From Polyodon spathula (lineage: Eukaryota; Chordata; Actinopteri; Acipenseriformes; Polyodontidae): a stretch of DNA of 64,000 bases. Positions 53,418 to 64,000 of the stretch are shown piece after piece (positions within the stretch are counted from its first letter, which is position 1; each line of letters starts with the position of its first letter). Location of the stretch: assembly GCF_017654505.1 (NCBI RefSeq), contig NC_054548.1:24486870-24550869 (forward strand), given 5' to 3'. The notes below the pieces were generated by a model. That model worked only from the letters and a program-made list of their open reading frames with translations, ran no database searches and was not told the origin of the DNA. Both the position numbers and the translations under genes were made by a program.

Positions 53418-54239
53418 ATGTTTGGTTGTTTAGTGGCGGGTAGATTGGTAAGTGAAGTTGTCACAATGTTGAGTTTCCAGTTTTTCGTTTATACTTATTT
53501 GGTGAAACAACATTTAAGCTTTAGTTTATTAAATGGCAACTAAATCCATTCCTTCTTTGGTGGGATATGTAAGATGACTGCCTGTGTACACCAGCACTAA
53601 CCCACTGCTGTGTTCGTGTTTAGAATTTTGAGGCTTGTTAAATTTAAATCATTAAAAAAAAATAAAGTCGGTGATAAAACATTTTGTAAGATGTAGATAG
53701 CATTCTGCAATTTCTGCTATGGTACGGTCACAGTTGTTTTTGTATTTACACCCTTCCGCATTCAGCGACATTCACTCATTACTATCAGTTTTCTATTAGT
53801 TATCAATGACGTTCTTAAAATTCATAGAGATATACCAGTCCACAAAAATCCTGATATTCATAGGTGCTGACTAATGTGACCAGTGTGACTTTCCATACTA
53901 GATTTAGTCTTGCCATTAATTTTGTTTTGACTGACTTCAGTACAAGCTTTAAATTATCAAATTATACTGGATAGTTTAAAATGTCATTTTTTTGTTTGTT
54001 TTTACAGACTAGCTGTAGGTGCACTAAATAATCGTATCATATGCATGCAAATGGGGATTACATTTTTAATTTGTTCCATATTTTTTATATAAGTTGTGAA
54101 CATAGTTTAAAATGATACATTAAAGTACAGTGTACAGCATTACTATATATGTGTGTGTGTATATATCTATATATATATATATATATATATATCTATATAT
54201 ATATATATATATATATCTATATATATATATATCTATCTA

Positions 54240-54300
<61 letters not shown>

Positions 54301-57300
54301 TTAATTAATTTGTGGTTATGTCCTGGTTATGCAGAATGTGTGCAAGTCATTTGATCTTGTTTCCAAGACCTAAAGTTGAGTAATTGAGTCTGTAAATGTG
54401 ATTTGGGTCTGATAAATAATACCTAAAATGTAATATCATGAATAAATATGATATTATACCCTCATTCAGCTAGATGCTTTACCTCTGAACCACACTCCAT
54501 ACCACAGACTTGCCTGACTTGTCAGGATCATGTTTGTTTTAGGTGCAGACAGATGTGCAGCAAGTTGCAGAGGACAAGTTTGTGTTCAACCTCCCTGACT
54601 ACGAGACTGTTAACCATGTGGTGGTGTTCATGCTGGGGACTGTGCCTTTCCCTAGTGGGATGGGAGGAGCGGTGTACTTCTCTTACCCTGACCCCAGCGG
54701 GCTGCCAGTGTGGCAGCTCTTAGGATTCATCACCAATGAAAAACCCAGCGCAATCTTCAAAATTACAGGCTTGAAGTCAGGTAAACAGGACACACCTCAA
54801 TTAAGCCAAGCATGTGTGTGGTGGGAGTAACTACAGAAGATTGATAATTTTTCTTCTATACCAATCTTCAATTTTATATCAGTTTTTTTACACATTCTCA
54901 AACACACACAATGTATAATTTCATACACTGAAAATGCTACAATACGTACTATACATACTGTACTTACATACCTGTTAGGCTCAAAGCAGGAATGATCAAA
55001 GTTGGACCTTTCAGTCCTGGTCATTGTTCTAACTCTGTTTTAAATTGTTTAACTGAACCAGTTAAACCACCATACAGATCCACAAGTAGTACATTATTTC
55101 ATTCCAGGACTGATTGGACACCCCTAGCCACCACAGTGATTTAGTGGCAAACAGATTTAAAGGAGAAAAAGCTTGTAGGGGCACAATTAATCATTCATAA
55201 ATATTAAACACCCAGTAGAGCTGAATTTAGAAATGCTGCAAGAAACTTAATAAATTCAATGACAGACAAAATAAATTGTCTTCAGTTTCTTAAATGAAAA
55301 CTACCTTTGGGGTATGTAAACAAATTAGTAGGGATGTGCATGACAAATATTTTGACCATCGATAATTCCACAGCTGTCTGGTCGACTAATGGAATAGTCG
55401 CCCCCTCCCCCCGCCGCCTTCCATTCAAAATGAGACGTACATTAAATGCGAAATAATGCAATGTGACAATTATTGCAATTGCAATAAATTCTGAACTTTA
55501 TTTTAAAATACTTCCTATTAGGAGACGTACAGAAATGCCATAATAACAGCAGCAATAACATAAGCATATCTGTCAACTCTCACGAATCTCGTGTGAGACT
55601 GCCTTAACATTAGCGTCCTTGTGTCAGTAATGTTTTCCGGTCATAATAGCGAAATGGAAAGTGCATTAGACTAAATAGCTAGCTAATTTATACAATCCAC
55701 TTAACTAAACGATTTACTTTTCCCACGTTATCAAACTATTCTCAACATATAGACTACCGGTCTACGTTAAATCAAATCAGAAACATATCTGTGTGTTCCA
55801 GTTCCAGTGAATAAAAAATAAACAGCCTATATAGGCAATAGCTTGCTATGTATGTAGCTAGCTTAATGTTAATAAAAATGAATGAACAAAAAGCACTAGC
55901 TTTCCATGGAAACAAAACAAAAAATCCTAACAGGAACTTTAGGAATAATTAGGCTGGCATTGTCCATTATTATTATCATGTTCACTTATTCTTGTTTTAA
56001 AAAATCAGCATGCCCACATGGTCTGGGAGAAGACGAGTGCGCAGTCTGTTGACTATCAGGCCCACAGCCGAGAAAACTCTCAGCTGGTACAGAGGTTGCT
56101 GGGAAGCACAGGTAGGCTTTCGCAAGCCGTGATAATTTCCTGTACCTGCTTTCATTCACCTTCCACCACGCCAGAGGGTCTTCATAGGGAGGAATGCACT
56201 CATCTTGTGTGTACTTTTCCAGTTCCGTTTGCAGAGAGGTTGTGGCATCTCTGTAGTACTCATCTCAGAATAAAGTAGCCACAGCAGAATCCTTGTCAGA
56301 GCGTTGTTGCTTTGCGGGTGGTCCACTTGCCTCTGATGTACCTGGTTCCTTTTCTGCGATATCAGTGTTCTCCGGGAGACTTGAAAGTAATTCCCCAACT
56401 TTGACTGCATTCCTTAACGCATCCTCTGTAAACTTCAGGTGTTTGTGTCTGGGGTCTAAAAATGAAGCGATGAGCGCCACCTTCTGCGCTGTTTCGCTGT
56501 CTTCGGGTGCCAAACTGCGCTTAAGTGACTCGGACACAGTTGTTTTAAACTGAGACTTTTATGGACTCTCCTGTGTTAGAAATCAGATGCTTGGACAGCA
56601 GAGTGGACATGATGGTACATCATAGAGATCAATAATCGACTTGCCACACGAAGCAGTTGTAGCACATTTCAAGGAGTGTAACACTGGCAGTAGCTCCTCG
56701 ATAACGTCCCAACTGTCGTCAGCCAGGTCAAGTGTGCGGGCATCTGAAAGGTTTGTGTACACCCTGTCAGACTGCGACAGCTGCCCATCTCTGTTTCTGT
56801 AAGCGCTCAAACATAACATAAACAGAAGGGTGTTTGGCTTTTAGGTGGGTTAACATGCCAGTTGTAGATTTGTGGTAGTTTAATTTCACTGCACATATTT
56901 TACACTTAACAGTTTTTTCATTTACTTTGTCAAAGTATTTCCATGCAGAACTTTACTGTGAGGAAGCCATTGTTAGCCGAGGTACGTTCTAGTTTATCCA
57001 ATCGCAGACAAGAAATAACAAATCCCGCCCTCCAGTCAGTCTTCATTACTGCTACAGAGAGAGCCAATCAGCAGTACAGGCTTTAACTCTTTTCGGACGT
57101 AAAGCACAGGTCAGTCATTTTTTGTCTGGAAAAAGCCGAAAAAACCTTCCACTGGCAGAATGAAATCGAAAAAGGGCGTTTCTCAAGGCCCCATGCATTA
57201 CAGAGATAACACTGACATAACAATATAGGTAGCTGCTTCTGCATCCAGGGCTCAAAGAATATCACAGACATTTGCAGAGCTTTTTGAGATGTTATAATAA

Positions 57301-58739
57301 TAATATCATGACTTGGATCGCATTACTGAGGAGTTCGGTGATAAAACAAGTGATCAGGCGAGGATTTATCAGTATGCAGGTCTATAAAGAGGTATGTGAA
57401 AAATACAGCGAACAAGGGGTGGGGCTTGGCTGTAGATACAGTACTGAGTGTTTTTTTTTTTTGCGATTCAATGCCTTTTAAACCTGTTTTACTCTGAAAA
57501 AAATATTTTAAACAGCGCGTGTAAAAATAGTGATGTGGTTGAAGTGCTGACAGACTCTTGTTCTGATCTCGCTGCAGGGGAAGGAGGCCAGCATCCCTTT
57601 GGAATGATGAGCATTCCACAGACTCCCTCTGTTGCTCAGGTGGGCGTGTCCATTGAACCGCTGGAACAGCTGGTGCAGCAGACCCCAGTGGCCAGTGCTA
57701 CTGTATCCACCGTTGACTCTTTCACACAGGTAATTAAAGGCAACAAAACGGGAAGGAAAAGTTACAGTGATATCACAATATCAAAATTTAGGGATAGGGT
57801 CAGAATTTTACACCAAAACTATATTTTTTCTATGCTAGTCATTAGCGCATGAATAACATGATCATATAGGCTCATGTTTATAAACATATACTAAAACTGT
57901 ATTTAGTGGCTCTGGTCTTGAAATCATTTAACTACTGTATTTCTAGGAGGTAAGGCATTTAATTTCTAACCTACAGTATGAAGCATGTAGGTATGGATAT
58001 AGGGACTGAAAAAATCATTCCTTTCTTTACACATCTTTAATCTCTTTGTTGTAGCTGGTCTGAACTAATCCTGTCACTCTTCCTTTACTTGTAGTTCACA
58101 CAGAAGATGATGGACAGCTTGTATAATTTTTCTTCGTCGTTTGCAGTGACGCAAGCTCAGATGACTCCCAATCCTTCTGAGATGTTCATCCCTGCCAGTG
58201 TTATTTTGAAATGGTAAAGAGTGAAGCCCTTTCACGGAATCACATCGTTTATACCATTTTCACACAAAAATACAGCTACTGTGCCGTCTCTGAAACGTTT
58301 TAACGAGTGTAAAATACCCTTTCACACAGCATGAAATTGCTCAATCTGTGCTGGTGTTATACCGTCATAACCCTTTCACACAGCCATAGAGATCGCGCAA
58401 GTACAACTTTCAAACCTGTCAGTCAACAGATTGTTCTCGTGCAATCTGAAACACTGACAAGACCTAACACGTGCACGCAGTGCTTAATTTGTAAAGAGAT
58501 GCTGCGGCGCAAGCAATGCCAATAATACCAACCCTGAGAAGCGCGTATTCAAAATCATAACATGTTTATTTGAAAGAGTATTGTACAAACTTATGTTTAG
58601 ATGTTTACAATCACTTATTCTACATCATATACAAAGTAGTAGTGCGTGCAGAGAAATGAATTAAAGGCAACCGCAAGTCAAATAATAAAATTAAAAAAAA
58701 AGATTGTGTATATGTTTTGTTATGGTTTTGCATGAAGTG

Positions 58740-58770
<31 letters not shown>

Positions 58771-60739
58771 TAACAAATTAAAAGGCATTCGGAGGCACTC
58801 CAGAAGGACGACATTGATGGGGAAAAAAACGCACCCCAACACGAAGATTGGTTTGATCCACGGTTTGCACTGTTACTGATGTGTATGCAACAGAAGCCAC
58901 TGGTAGATTACAAAAACGATTAATTAAACTTAGGCTAGGTAGTTGTTAACTTAATATGTTTTTATTCTCTCAATTTAAATTATATTCATTGAAAAAGGCA
59001 AGAGAACCAGATCATTATTAATTTTATTGTTTTGGTTTAATATAATATAGCAGGCTAATGTTCCTATTGAAGTAGGCTACAATATATTTTTTTCATTAAA
59101 AAGTTGCCGTTCTTCGTTGAAATTAATGTTTAGCTTTCATATTTTGTTGTGAACTACTCTTTTAATCAAACTAAGTAGTGTAAGAAGTTGCTTGTATCAT
59201 TGTTGACGTTTTCCAAATCAAGTATGCTTATTGGATTAAAAAAACGACAGTAGAGTTGCAGCCAATGCCATCTTACTTAAAGGCACTCAAGCTGAAATCG
59301 TAAAGTAATTGAAAGTAGGCTAGAAAATGGCAGCTGTCTCTCTTTAGCACGCATGCAAGAATTTGCAGACTTAATCCAACTGTGTTGAGATTTAAAAAAG
59401 AAAGCATTTTATGAGATTTAACTAGAGGTACCGGCACTCAGACTCTGCACGCCCAGAGGTTCCGGGGCTGTGCCCCGGCACAAATTAAGCACTGCATGCA
59501 CGCCTCTTACCTACCTATGCTGTAGTGGTGTGGCATGTTGGCTTTGAAACCACACCCACTGTAGGTCTTCAGTGGCGGTATAGCCTTTCACCCAGGCAGT
59601 TATGACGGTTCAGTGCCGTCGAGGTGGTTCAGAGATGGCATAAAATATGACTGTTCTGTGGCGGTATAGGCAATTCACACAGTCCTATAAGCCGCTTCAG
59701 TGGTGGTTCTGTACCATCATAACTACTCTGTGTGAAAGCATGATACTGTACCAGTTCAGTAGCCAAGAAGCTAACTATTCCCAGGCTAAATAAATTGACA
59801 GGCTCGCGCAAATTCATTGTGTAAAGGGGCCATTTGAGTTACTAAGCATCAACACACTGTATAGGATGATCAGATAATAAAGTATAACCCCCTTTTAAAA
59901 TCTTGGCCAATACTTTGCACAGTGATGGTTGTGTTTTGAATTAGTATTAGAGATCTGTGATGCCACCACTGCTTGCTATGTAATTAAATCAGGTCATATA
60001 GTTTCTAATGATCTATAGTTAATTGCCTTGGGACCCACCAGAAAATGGAAATTGTTGTTACTAATTACATGTATAAAATGTACTAGTGTTACCAAATAGA
60101 CCATGGAGTGTATTCAAGTGATTTAAACAGTAATGGGTATAAATTTATCTGTCATTAAATCATTAAAATAGGACGCCCTGGTGTTTCACACGCCTCTTAC
60201 ATTCTTCACATCATTGTTGGCGCAACATCAACGCTATACGTGACATTTCTGAACTACTAAACTCTTTCTGTGAGTTGTCTTAAGCAGCGTGGGGTGCACT
60301 GTATGACCATGCACTGTTTTGCAGTACAGTGGTTGTCCGCAAATATTTGCAGGATGGTGTAAAAAGACTGACCTAATAGGAAGATGCTGAAATGAGATGT
60401 CTTTCAGAGTTGCAGTTATGATTTATTAATTATCCTTTAAAAAAAACATGAATAAATATAATTATATATATTTTTAAAGATTAAATCTTACCAAACCCTA
60501 GAAAATTGCTTTACCCAGCAATAAGCATCAGAATTTGGGGATATCTGTCTGTCTGCATGTCATACTTTTTCATGCACATACAGTGGATACACAGTAGGTC
60601 TTGGGGAATGTTCTCTGTACAAAGTAGCGAGAAATCTGTGTTACTGATGCATGTTTTTTTTTTTGTTGTTTTTTTTTTGCCCAGGTATGAAAACTTTCAG
60701 AGAAGAATGGTCCAGAATCCTAATTTTTGGAAATCATAA
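53418..60739 (+). CDS. hikeshi: HIKESHI, HSP70 nuclear import carrier (5 coding exons, 197 aa)
   Basis: Coding exons: 53418-53447, 54543-54780, 57578-57729, 58095-58213 and 60685-60739, ending at TAA 60737-60739. The length equals the human protein (197 aa, formerly C11orf73). Hikeshi carries HSP70 into the nucleus during heat stress, binding FG-nucleoporins independently of importin-beta. The start [10 protein letters not shown], the core [14 protein letters not shown] and [27 protein letters not shown] and the C-terminal [16 protein letters not shown] all match. Val54, altered in a human leukoencephalopathy, and Phe97, linked to nucleoporin binding, are both present. Introns 2 and 4 are filled by hAT-type insertions. 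HIKESHI follows EED in the same orientation, as in the human genome. Confidence 0.98.
53450..54540 (+). other. HIKESHI intron 1 with TA-rich microsatellite
   Basis: The intron contains a long TA/TATC compound repeat at about 54150-54295, with several ATCTATAT interruptions. No other element is recognised. Confidence 0.7.
55330..57010 (-). pseudogene. ZBED-like hAT transposase remnant in HIKESHI intron 2
   Basis: On the minus strand, 56940-56830 encodes a BED zinc finger ([16 protein letters not shown] followed by MLTHLKAKH). Further along, [16 protein letters not shown] (56475 region) matches the ZBED core. [20 protein letters not shown] (56140 region), then FPATSVPAE and, after a frameshift, VFSAVG, form the hAT C-terminus. 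The space between BED finger and core is far too short for a whole transposase, so the catalytic middle is deleted. Stops also interrupt it. The left end may begin near 55332 (TAGGGATGTGCATGA), but no matching right end was found. Confidence 0.85.
58215..59835. mobile_element. Non-autonomous DNA-transposon-like region with TTTCACACAG motifs
   Basis: Both flanks of a nested hAT copy hold several CTTTCACACAG-type words in direct and inverted orientation (58318, 58371; complements near 59733). The outer ends CCCTTTCAC and GTGTAAAGGGG resemble each other's complements. This suggests one older element split by the hAT insertion. Its superfamily is not clear. Confidence 0.45.
58478..59494. mobile_element. 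Non-autonomous hAT element nested in HIKESHI intron 4
   Basis: The left end reads CAGTGCTTAATTTGT. The right end is its inverted complement, ACAAATTAAGCACTG with one base changed. Flanking 8-mers CGTGCACG (58470-58477) and CATGCACG (59495-59502) agree at 7 of 8 positions, as a hAT target duplication should. The interior has a poly(A) run near 58743-58770 and no transposase. Confidence 0.85.
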
Positions 60740-60939
60740 AATCTCCTCCATAACCACGAAGAATGTGAAACAACTTTGTGTATTTAAATCCTGTTTTCCC
60801 ATTTCACTAGGCTGGATTTATAACACACCTGCCTCTGGTAACACTCAGCATCTGAGTTCATAGGGATTTTAGTTTTCAAGAAAAAACAATTATGTCATTG
60901 ATGCCAAAAAAGTGATTTATATATTTTTTTTTGTTTGAT

Positions 60940-60960
60940 AGACAAATAAATTTGGATTAA
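60940..60960 (+). promoter_or_regulatory. hikeshi: HIKESHI polyadenylation signal
   Basis: AATAAA at 60945-60950, about 205 bp after the stop codon. Confidence 0.75.
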
Positions 60961-60979
60961 ACATTCTGTATGCTTCTTT

Positions 60980-62480
60980 GGTGCTTAAAAGACAGATCTA
61001 TTGGATGTGCATGTGAAATGAGTTCTCAATTATAATAGAGTCTCTAAACCATCAGACACTTCACCAACGAAGCTATTTGCTGACAAATAGGTGGTATGGA
61101 GATTGCACTGCTTGTTCACCTCAAATGGTGCTCCTGGGGAACAGGCTAGAGACACTATCCTGTTCTAGAGAGGAGGAGGAGAACGTGTGTGAAAATGCTA
61201 TACAGGATTTGTGGATAGACGGGTTCTTTCATGCAGGCAGTTACAGTGTCAAGAACACTACAAACCCTAAGTGAGTGGTAGAAAGAATGCCCTACTTAGT
61301 CCCATTTGAACTATTTCTGTGTGTTAATCCTTTAACACTGCTGAGTATAGTTGCCCCTGATATTTAAAAGATGAATTAATGTGGTGTCCATACCTCAGTG
61401 AGTATGTCACACTTATTGTATTATACTTTAAACACCTACAAATAGGTTTGTTATCACATGAATCTGGTGGAAATACGGAAGTGCCTGCTGGCCTGTCCAC
61501 ATATATTTTCACTTCTGTATAAACGTTCGAAAGTGATCATTACATGTGAAAAAACTCCCGAGATTGATGGAGTTATTTCAATAACTGTCTTTATAGGGTT
61601 TAATTGTTTAAAAGCTGAAATATAATATAATCTCTTATTCAAATATCTTCATTCTTGGGGATGTAATGTATTACCAGTGCGTCTTTTATACATATCAAAT
61701 CTTAGCGTTACATATTTAAGAAGGTCGACCCATGTTCAAAACAGCTACATAGTGGCAAGCAGGTAATTTTATCAAGGGGATGAGAAGCTTAAATACCTGC
61801 AATTAAAACTTACTTTAGGGAATGTAAACAAGCAGGGATGAAAGTTTACCCAGCTCACTTTGGTGGGAGATGAAAGGTAACCTGGATAAGCTCATTCATT
61901 TGTACAGCTGTCACAGACTGTTGGATTGAATGACTGCATTTTCAGAACCGGTAGTTGTGTTGTTTAGGGTTGGTGTAACCGATTGAGTTGAAGTGACAGT
62001 CTCACTTGACATTGAAATGAGAACATCAAATACTGTGAAAAACAGTTGTAAACATTAAAACAAACACATTAATTAAACTGGAATTTCAGTTCTTTGATAA
62101 TTAATCTGACTATACATGTATAAAAGGCTTACTCAAATGTTTACAGCTCTGCTAAGACTGCTTAAGTCATGCCTAATAAAGGGGAAACCTGCAGTTTTCT
62201 TTATGCACAAAGTGTACAGTATTTTATTAACTTTACAAAGCCACCTTAATGCAGTCATCTAGTGGTTATATTTCTATATTGACAATATTTAAAAATGCAT
62301 CACAGTTTAGGGACCCCCAAATAAATAAACTGGCCAGTAGACTTACTATACATTATACTATACAATTTAACTTAGTTTTTACATATATGTTGGTAAAGCT
62401 GTAACAGACATTTATACCTGTTTGTCTAACTACATTTCTAAGTTTATTTCATTACATAAAAAATAAACTAATTTCATTAT
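60980..62480. other. Intergenic, no gene recognised
   Basis: A 65-codon open frame near 61.1 kb has no known similarity. GTCATCTAGTGG at 62253-62264 is an 11/12 CTCF-like core on the minus strand. Confidence 0.4.
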
Positions 62481-62486
62481 CTAGAA

Positions 62487-62560
62487 TATATATATATATA
62501 TACTCTATATATATATATATATAATATACTCATATCTATATAATATATATATATATATCC
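62487..62560. repeat. TA-rich microsatellite, interrupted
   Basis: Several TA runs broken by CTC and ATC interruptions. Confidence 0.9.
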
Positions 62561-62774
62561 GTAGCCTACTACAGATAAACTACGACTTGCATCCTCCTCG
62601 ACTATTAGTTATTAGGCCAAACCTGAATTTGTCAAACTGTCTTATGATTCATGAAACCATTCCACCAATTTCAGAAAAACTAGTGCTTAATATGTATAAA
62701 ATGTTTAAACTTATAATGTTACCATTCCACACGTTCTGTTTAGTAGGGAAGAAATAAAGTGTGTCGGTGTATAT

Positions 62775-62888
62775 GGGCGTAGAGGAGGAGGCGGAAGCGG
62801 CGGCGGCGGCGGCGGCGGCGACTCTATTATGACCTCGCCCATGGTAACAGTGAAATGTTTCATGTTGCTTCCCTGGAGAAACTTGACG
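62775..62888 (+). other. CGG repeat beside a possible first exon
   Basis: A (CGG)7 run at 62798-62820 lies in a small GC-rich island. It is followed by an ATG at 62829 and an open stretch (MTSPMVTVKCFMLLPWRNLT) up to a strong donor GACG|GTGAGT at 62888/62889. It could be the first exon of the next gene. The protein is not recognised, and the matching exons would lie beyond the window. Confidence 0.3.
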
Positions 62889-62899
62889 GTGAGTAATCC

Positions 62900-63299
62900 T
62901 TGTAGTAGACAGACTTTCAAACAGAATATAGCACATTGTGGGCATATGGTAGAAAGCCCTAAAAAAGCAAATTAATGCAGATGTAGAATATTTACACAAC
63001 ATCCCCGATATAATTTTTCTTTTTCTTTTTTTTAATTAATTTTTTTGTTCAGTTTGTACTAACTTTGCGACTATAGTCCCTTGAATACTCTCTGACCCTT
63101 TTTAAGGTTTTGAGAAAGATCTTAAATCCCATTCAAATTCCCTGGTATTTTGTACTTAGCGCTACGACAAGTAACTTGACAACAAAAACAAACGTATAAT
63201 GATAGAAACAAGTCATTCCCAGAGACAAATAACAACAATGGAACATATAAATTTGGTACCTTTTACCTTGTATATTATTTATAATAACATACATATACA

Positions 63300-63300
<1 letters not shown>
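62900..63300. other. Intergenic, nothing recognised
   Basis: AT-rich sequence with no identifiable feature before the next microsatellite. Confidence 0.4.
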
Positions 63301-63306
<6 letters not shown>

Positions 63307-63348
<42 letters not shown>

Positions 63349-63375
63349 TATATATATAATATATATATATATAGT
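63307..63375. repeat. (TA)n microsatellite
   Basis: TA repeats with one GATA and one TAAT interruption. Confidence 0.95.
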
Positions 63376-63626
63376 GTCATTCAATTTCAAGTGAACATTA
63401 TATATTCTCTGAAAGGCTTTCCAATCTTTTGCATTTTGAGTATTGTGGGTGCAATGTTTTGTTTAGTTACCAGGCAGAGCATCGACCCCCAACCCAATTC
63501 TCACAATCATTATTGAATAATTTATTTACACAATTATATTTTCAAGTCGTTAATATATTTCGGGTTAATGTATGAATTTCACTTGTAGGGTGTATTAAGG
63601 CCGATCTAGTTACTATGTTAGGTGTT

Positions 63627-63631
<5 letters not shown>

Positions 63632-63716
<85 letters not shown>
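63632..63716. repeat. (GT)n-(TA)n compound microsatellite
   Basis: About 13 GT units followed by about 29 TA units. It abuts the end of a Tc1 element. Confidence 0.96.
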
Positions 63717-63719
<3 letters not shown>

Positions 63720-64000
63720 CTCTGGAAAAAATTATATATACACAGCTCTGGAAAAAATTAAGAGACCACTGCAAAATTATCAGTTTCTCTGGTTTTACTA
63801 TTTATAGGTATGTGTTTGGGTAAAATGAACATTTTGGTTTTATCCTATAAACTACTGGCAACATTTCTCCCAAATTCCAAATAAAAATATTGTCATTTAG
63901 AGCATTTATTTGCAGAAAATGACAACTGGTCAAAATAACAAAAAAGATGCAGTGTTGTCAGACCTCGAATAATGCAAAGAAAATAAGTTCAGATTCATTT
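63717..64000. mobile_element. Tc1/mariner element, terminal part running off the window
   Basis: The terminal sequence CAGCTCTGGAAAAAATTAAG followed by AGACCACTGCA is the well-known end of a fish Tc1 element. The outer 17 bases (CAGCTCTGGAAAAAATT) occur twice, at 63717 and 63742, split by TATATACA. No transposase frame is reached before the window ends. Confidence 0.8.

Noticed and set aside
61077..61274. 65-codon frame downstream of HIKESHI
   Set aside because: No recognisable domain, no convincing splice sites and no promoter. It is consistent with chance.

Overview
This is a vertebrate chromosomal window, most likely from a ray-finned fish. The three genes are split by GT-AG introns, their products are close to vertebrate proteins, and the surrounding DNA is rich in fish-style repeats: CR1 and L2-like LINEs, tRNA-derived SINEs, DIRS, Tc1/mariner and hAT elements, and long CA/TA microsatellites. 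The CR1 copies ending in TTATGTTC octamers, together with two tRNA-SINE families, fit a non-teleost lineage such as sturgeon, paddlefish, gar or bowfin. That placement is an inference, not a demonstration.

Layout. Bases 1-6.2 kb are a gene-poor 5' flank with CR1 debris, a long inverted repeat, three CTCF-like motifs and two NF-kB consensus sites. Bases 6.45-13.9 kb hold NFKBIZ (IkappaB-zeta, 12 coding exons, 651 aa, + strand), whose 3' UTR carries RNA hairpins. Bases 14-43 kb are a desert of mobile elements: a CR1 LINE with a damaged RT, a hAT MITE with perfect target-site duplication, two SINE families, an L2-like fragment, a DIRS remnant, satellites and a 136-bp perfect duplication. Bases 43.5-49.5 kb hold EED (12 coding exons, 437 aa, + strand), including what looks like a U12-type intron. 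Bases 49.5-53 kb hold a hAT transposase remnant and an unrecognised GC-rich block. Bases 53.4-60.95 kb hold HIKESHI (5 coding exons, 197 aa, + strand), with hAT debris in its introns. Bases 61-64 kb are mostly empty apart from a CGG repeat beside a possible first exon and the end of a Tc1 element running off the window.

How the genes relate. NFKBIZ is an inducible nuclear regulator of NF-kB transcription, EED is the H3K27me3-reading core subunit of PRC2, and HIKESHI is the HSP70 nuclear import carrier. They are neighbours rather than one pathway. CTCF-like motifs point inward from about 2.9-3.7 kb and 42.6-42.8 kb, which would place inducible NFKBIZ in its own loop, apart from the broadly expressed EED/HIKESHI pair. 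The most interesting observations are the paired triloop hairpins in the NFKBIZ 3' UTR, the tandem kB sites upstream of it, the CTCF-like arrangement, the minor-spliceosome intron and overlapping uORF in EED, and one SINE head joined to two different tails. All calls come from reading the sequence; no searches were run.
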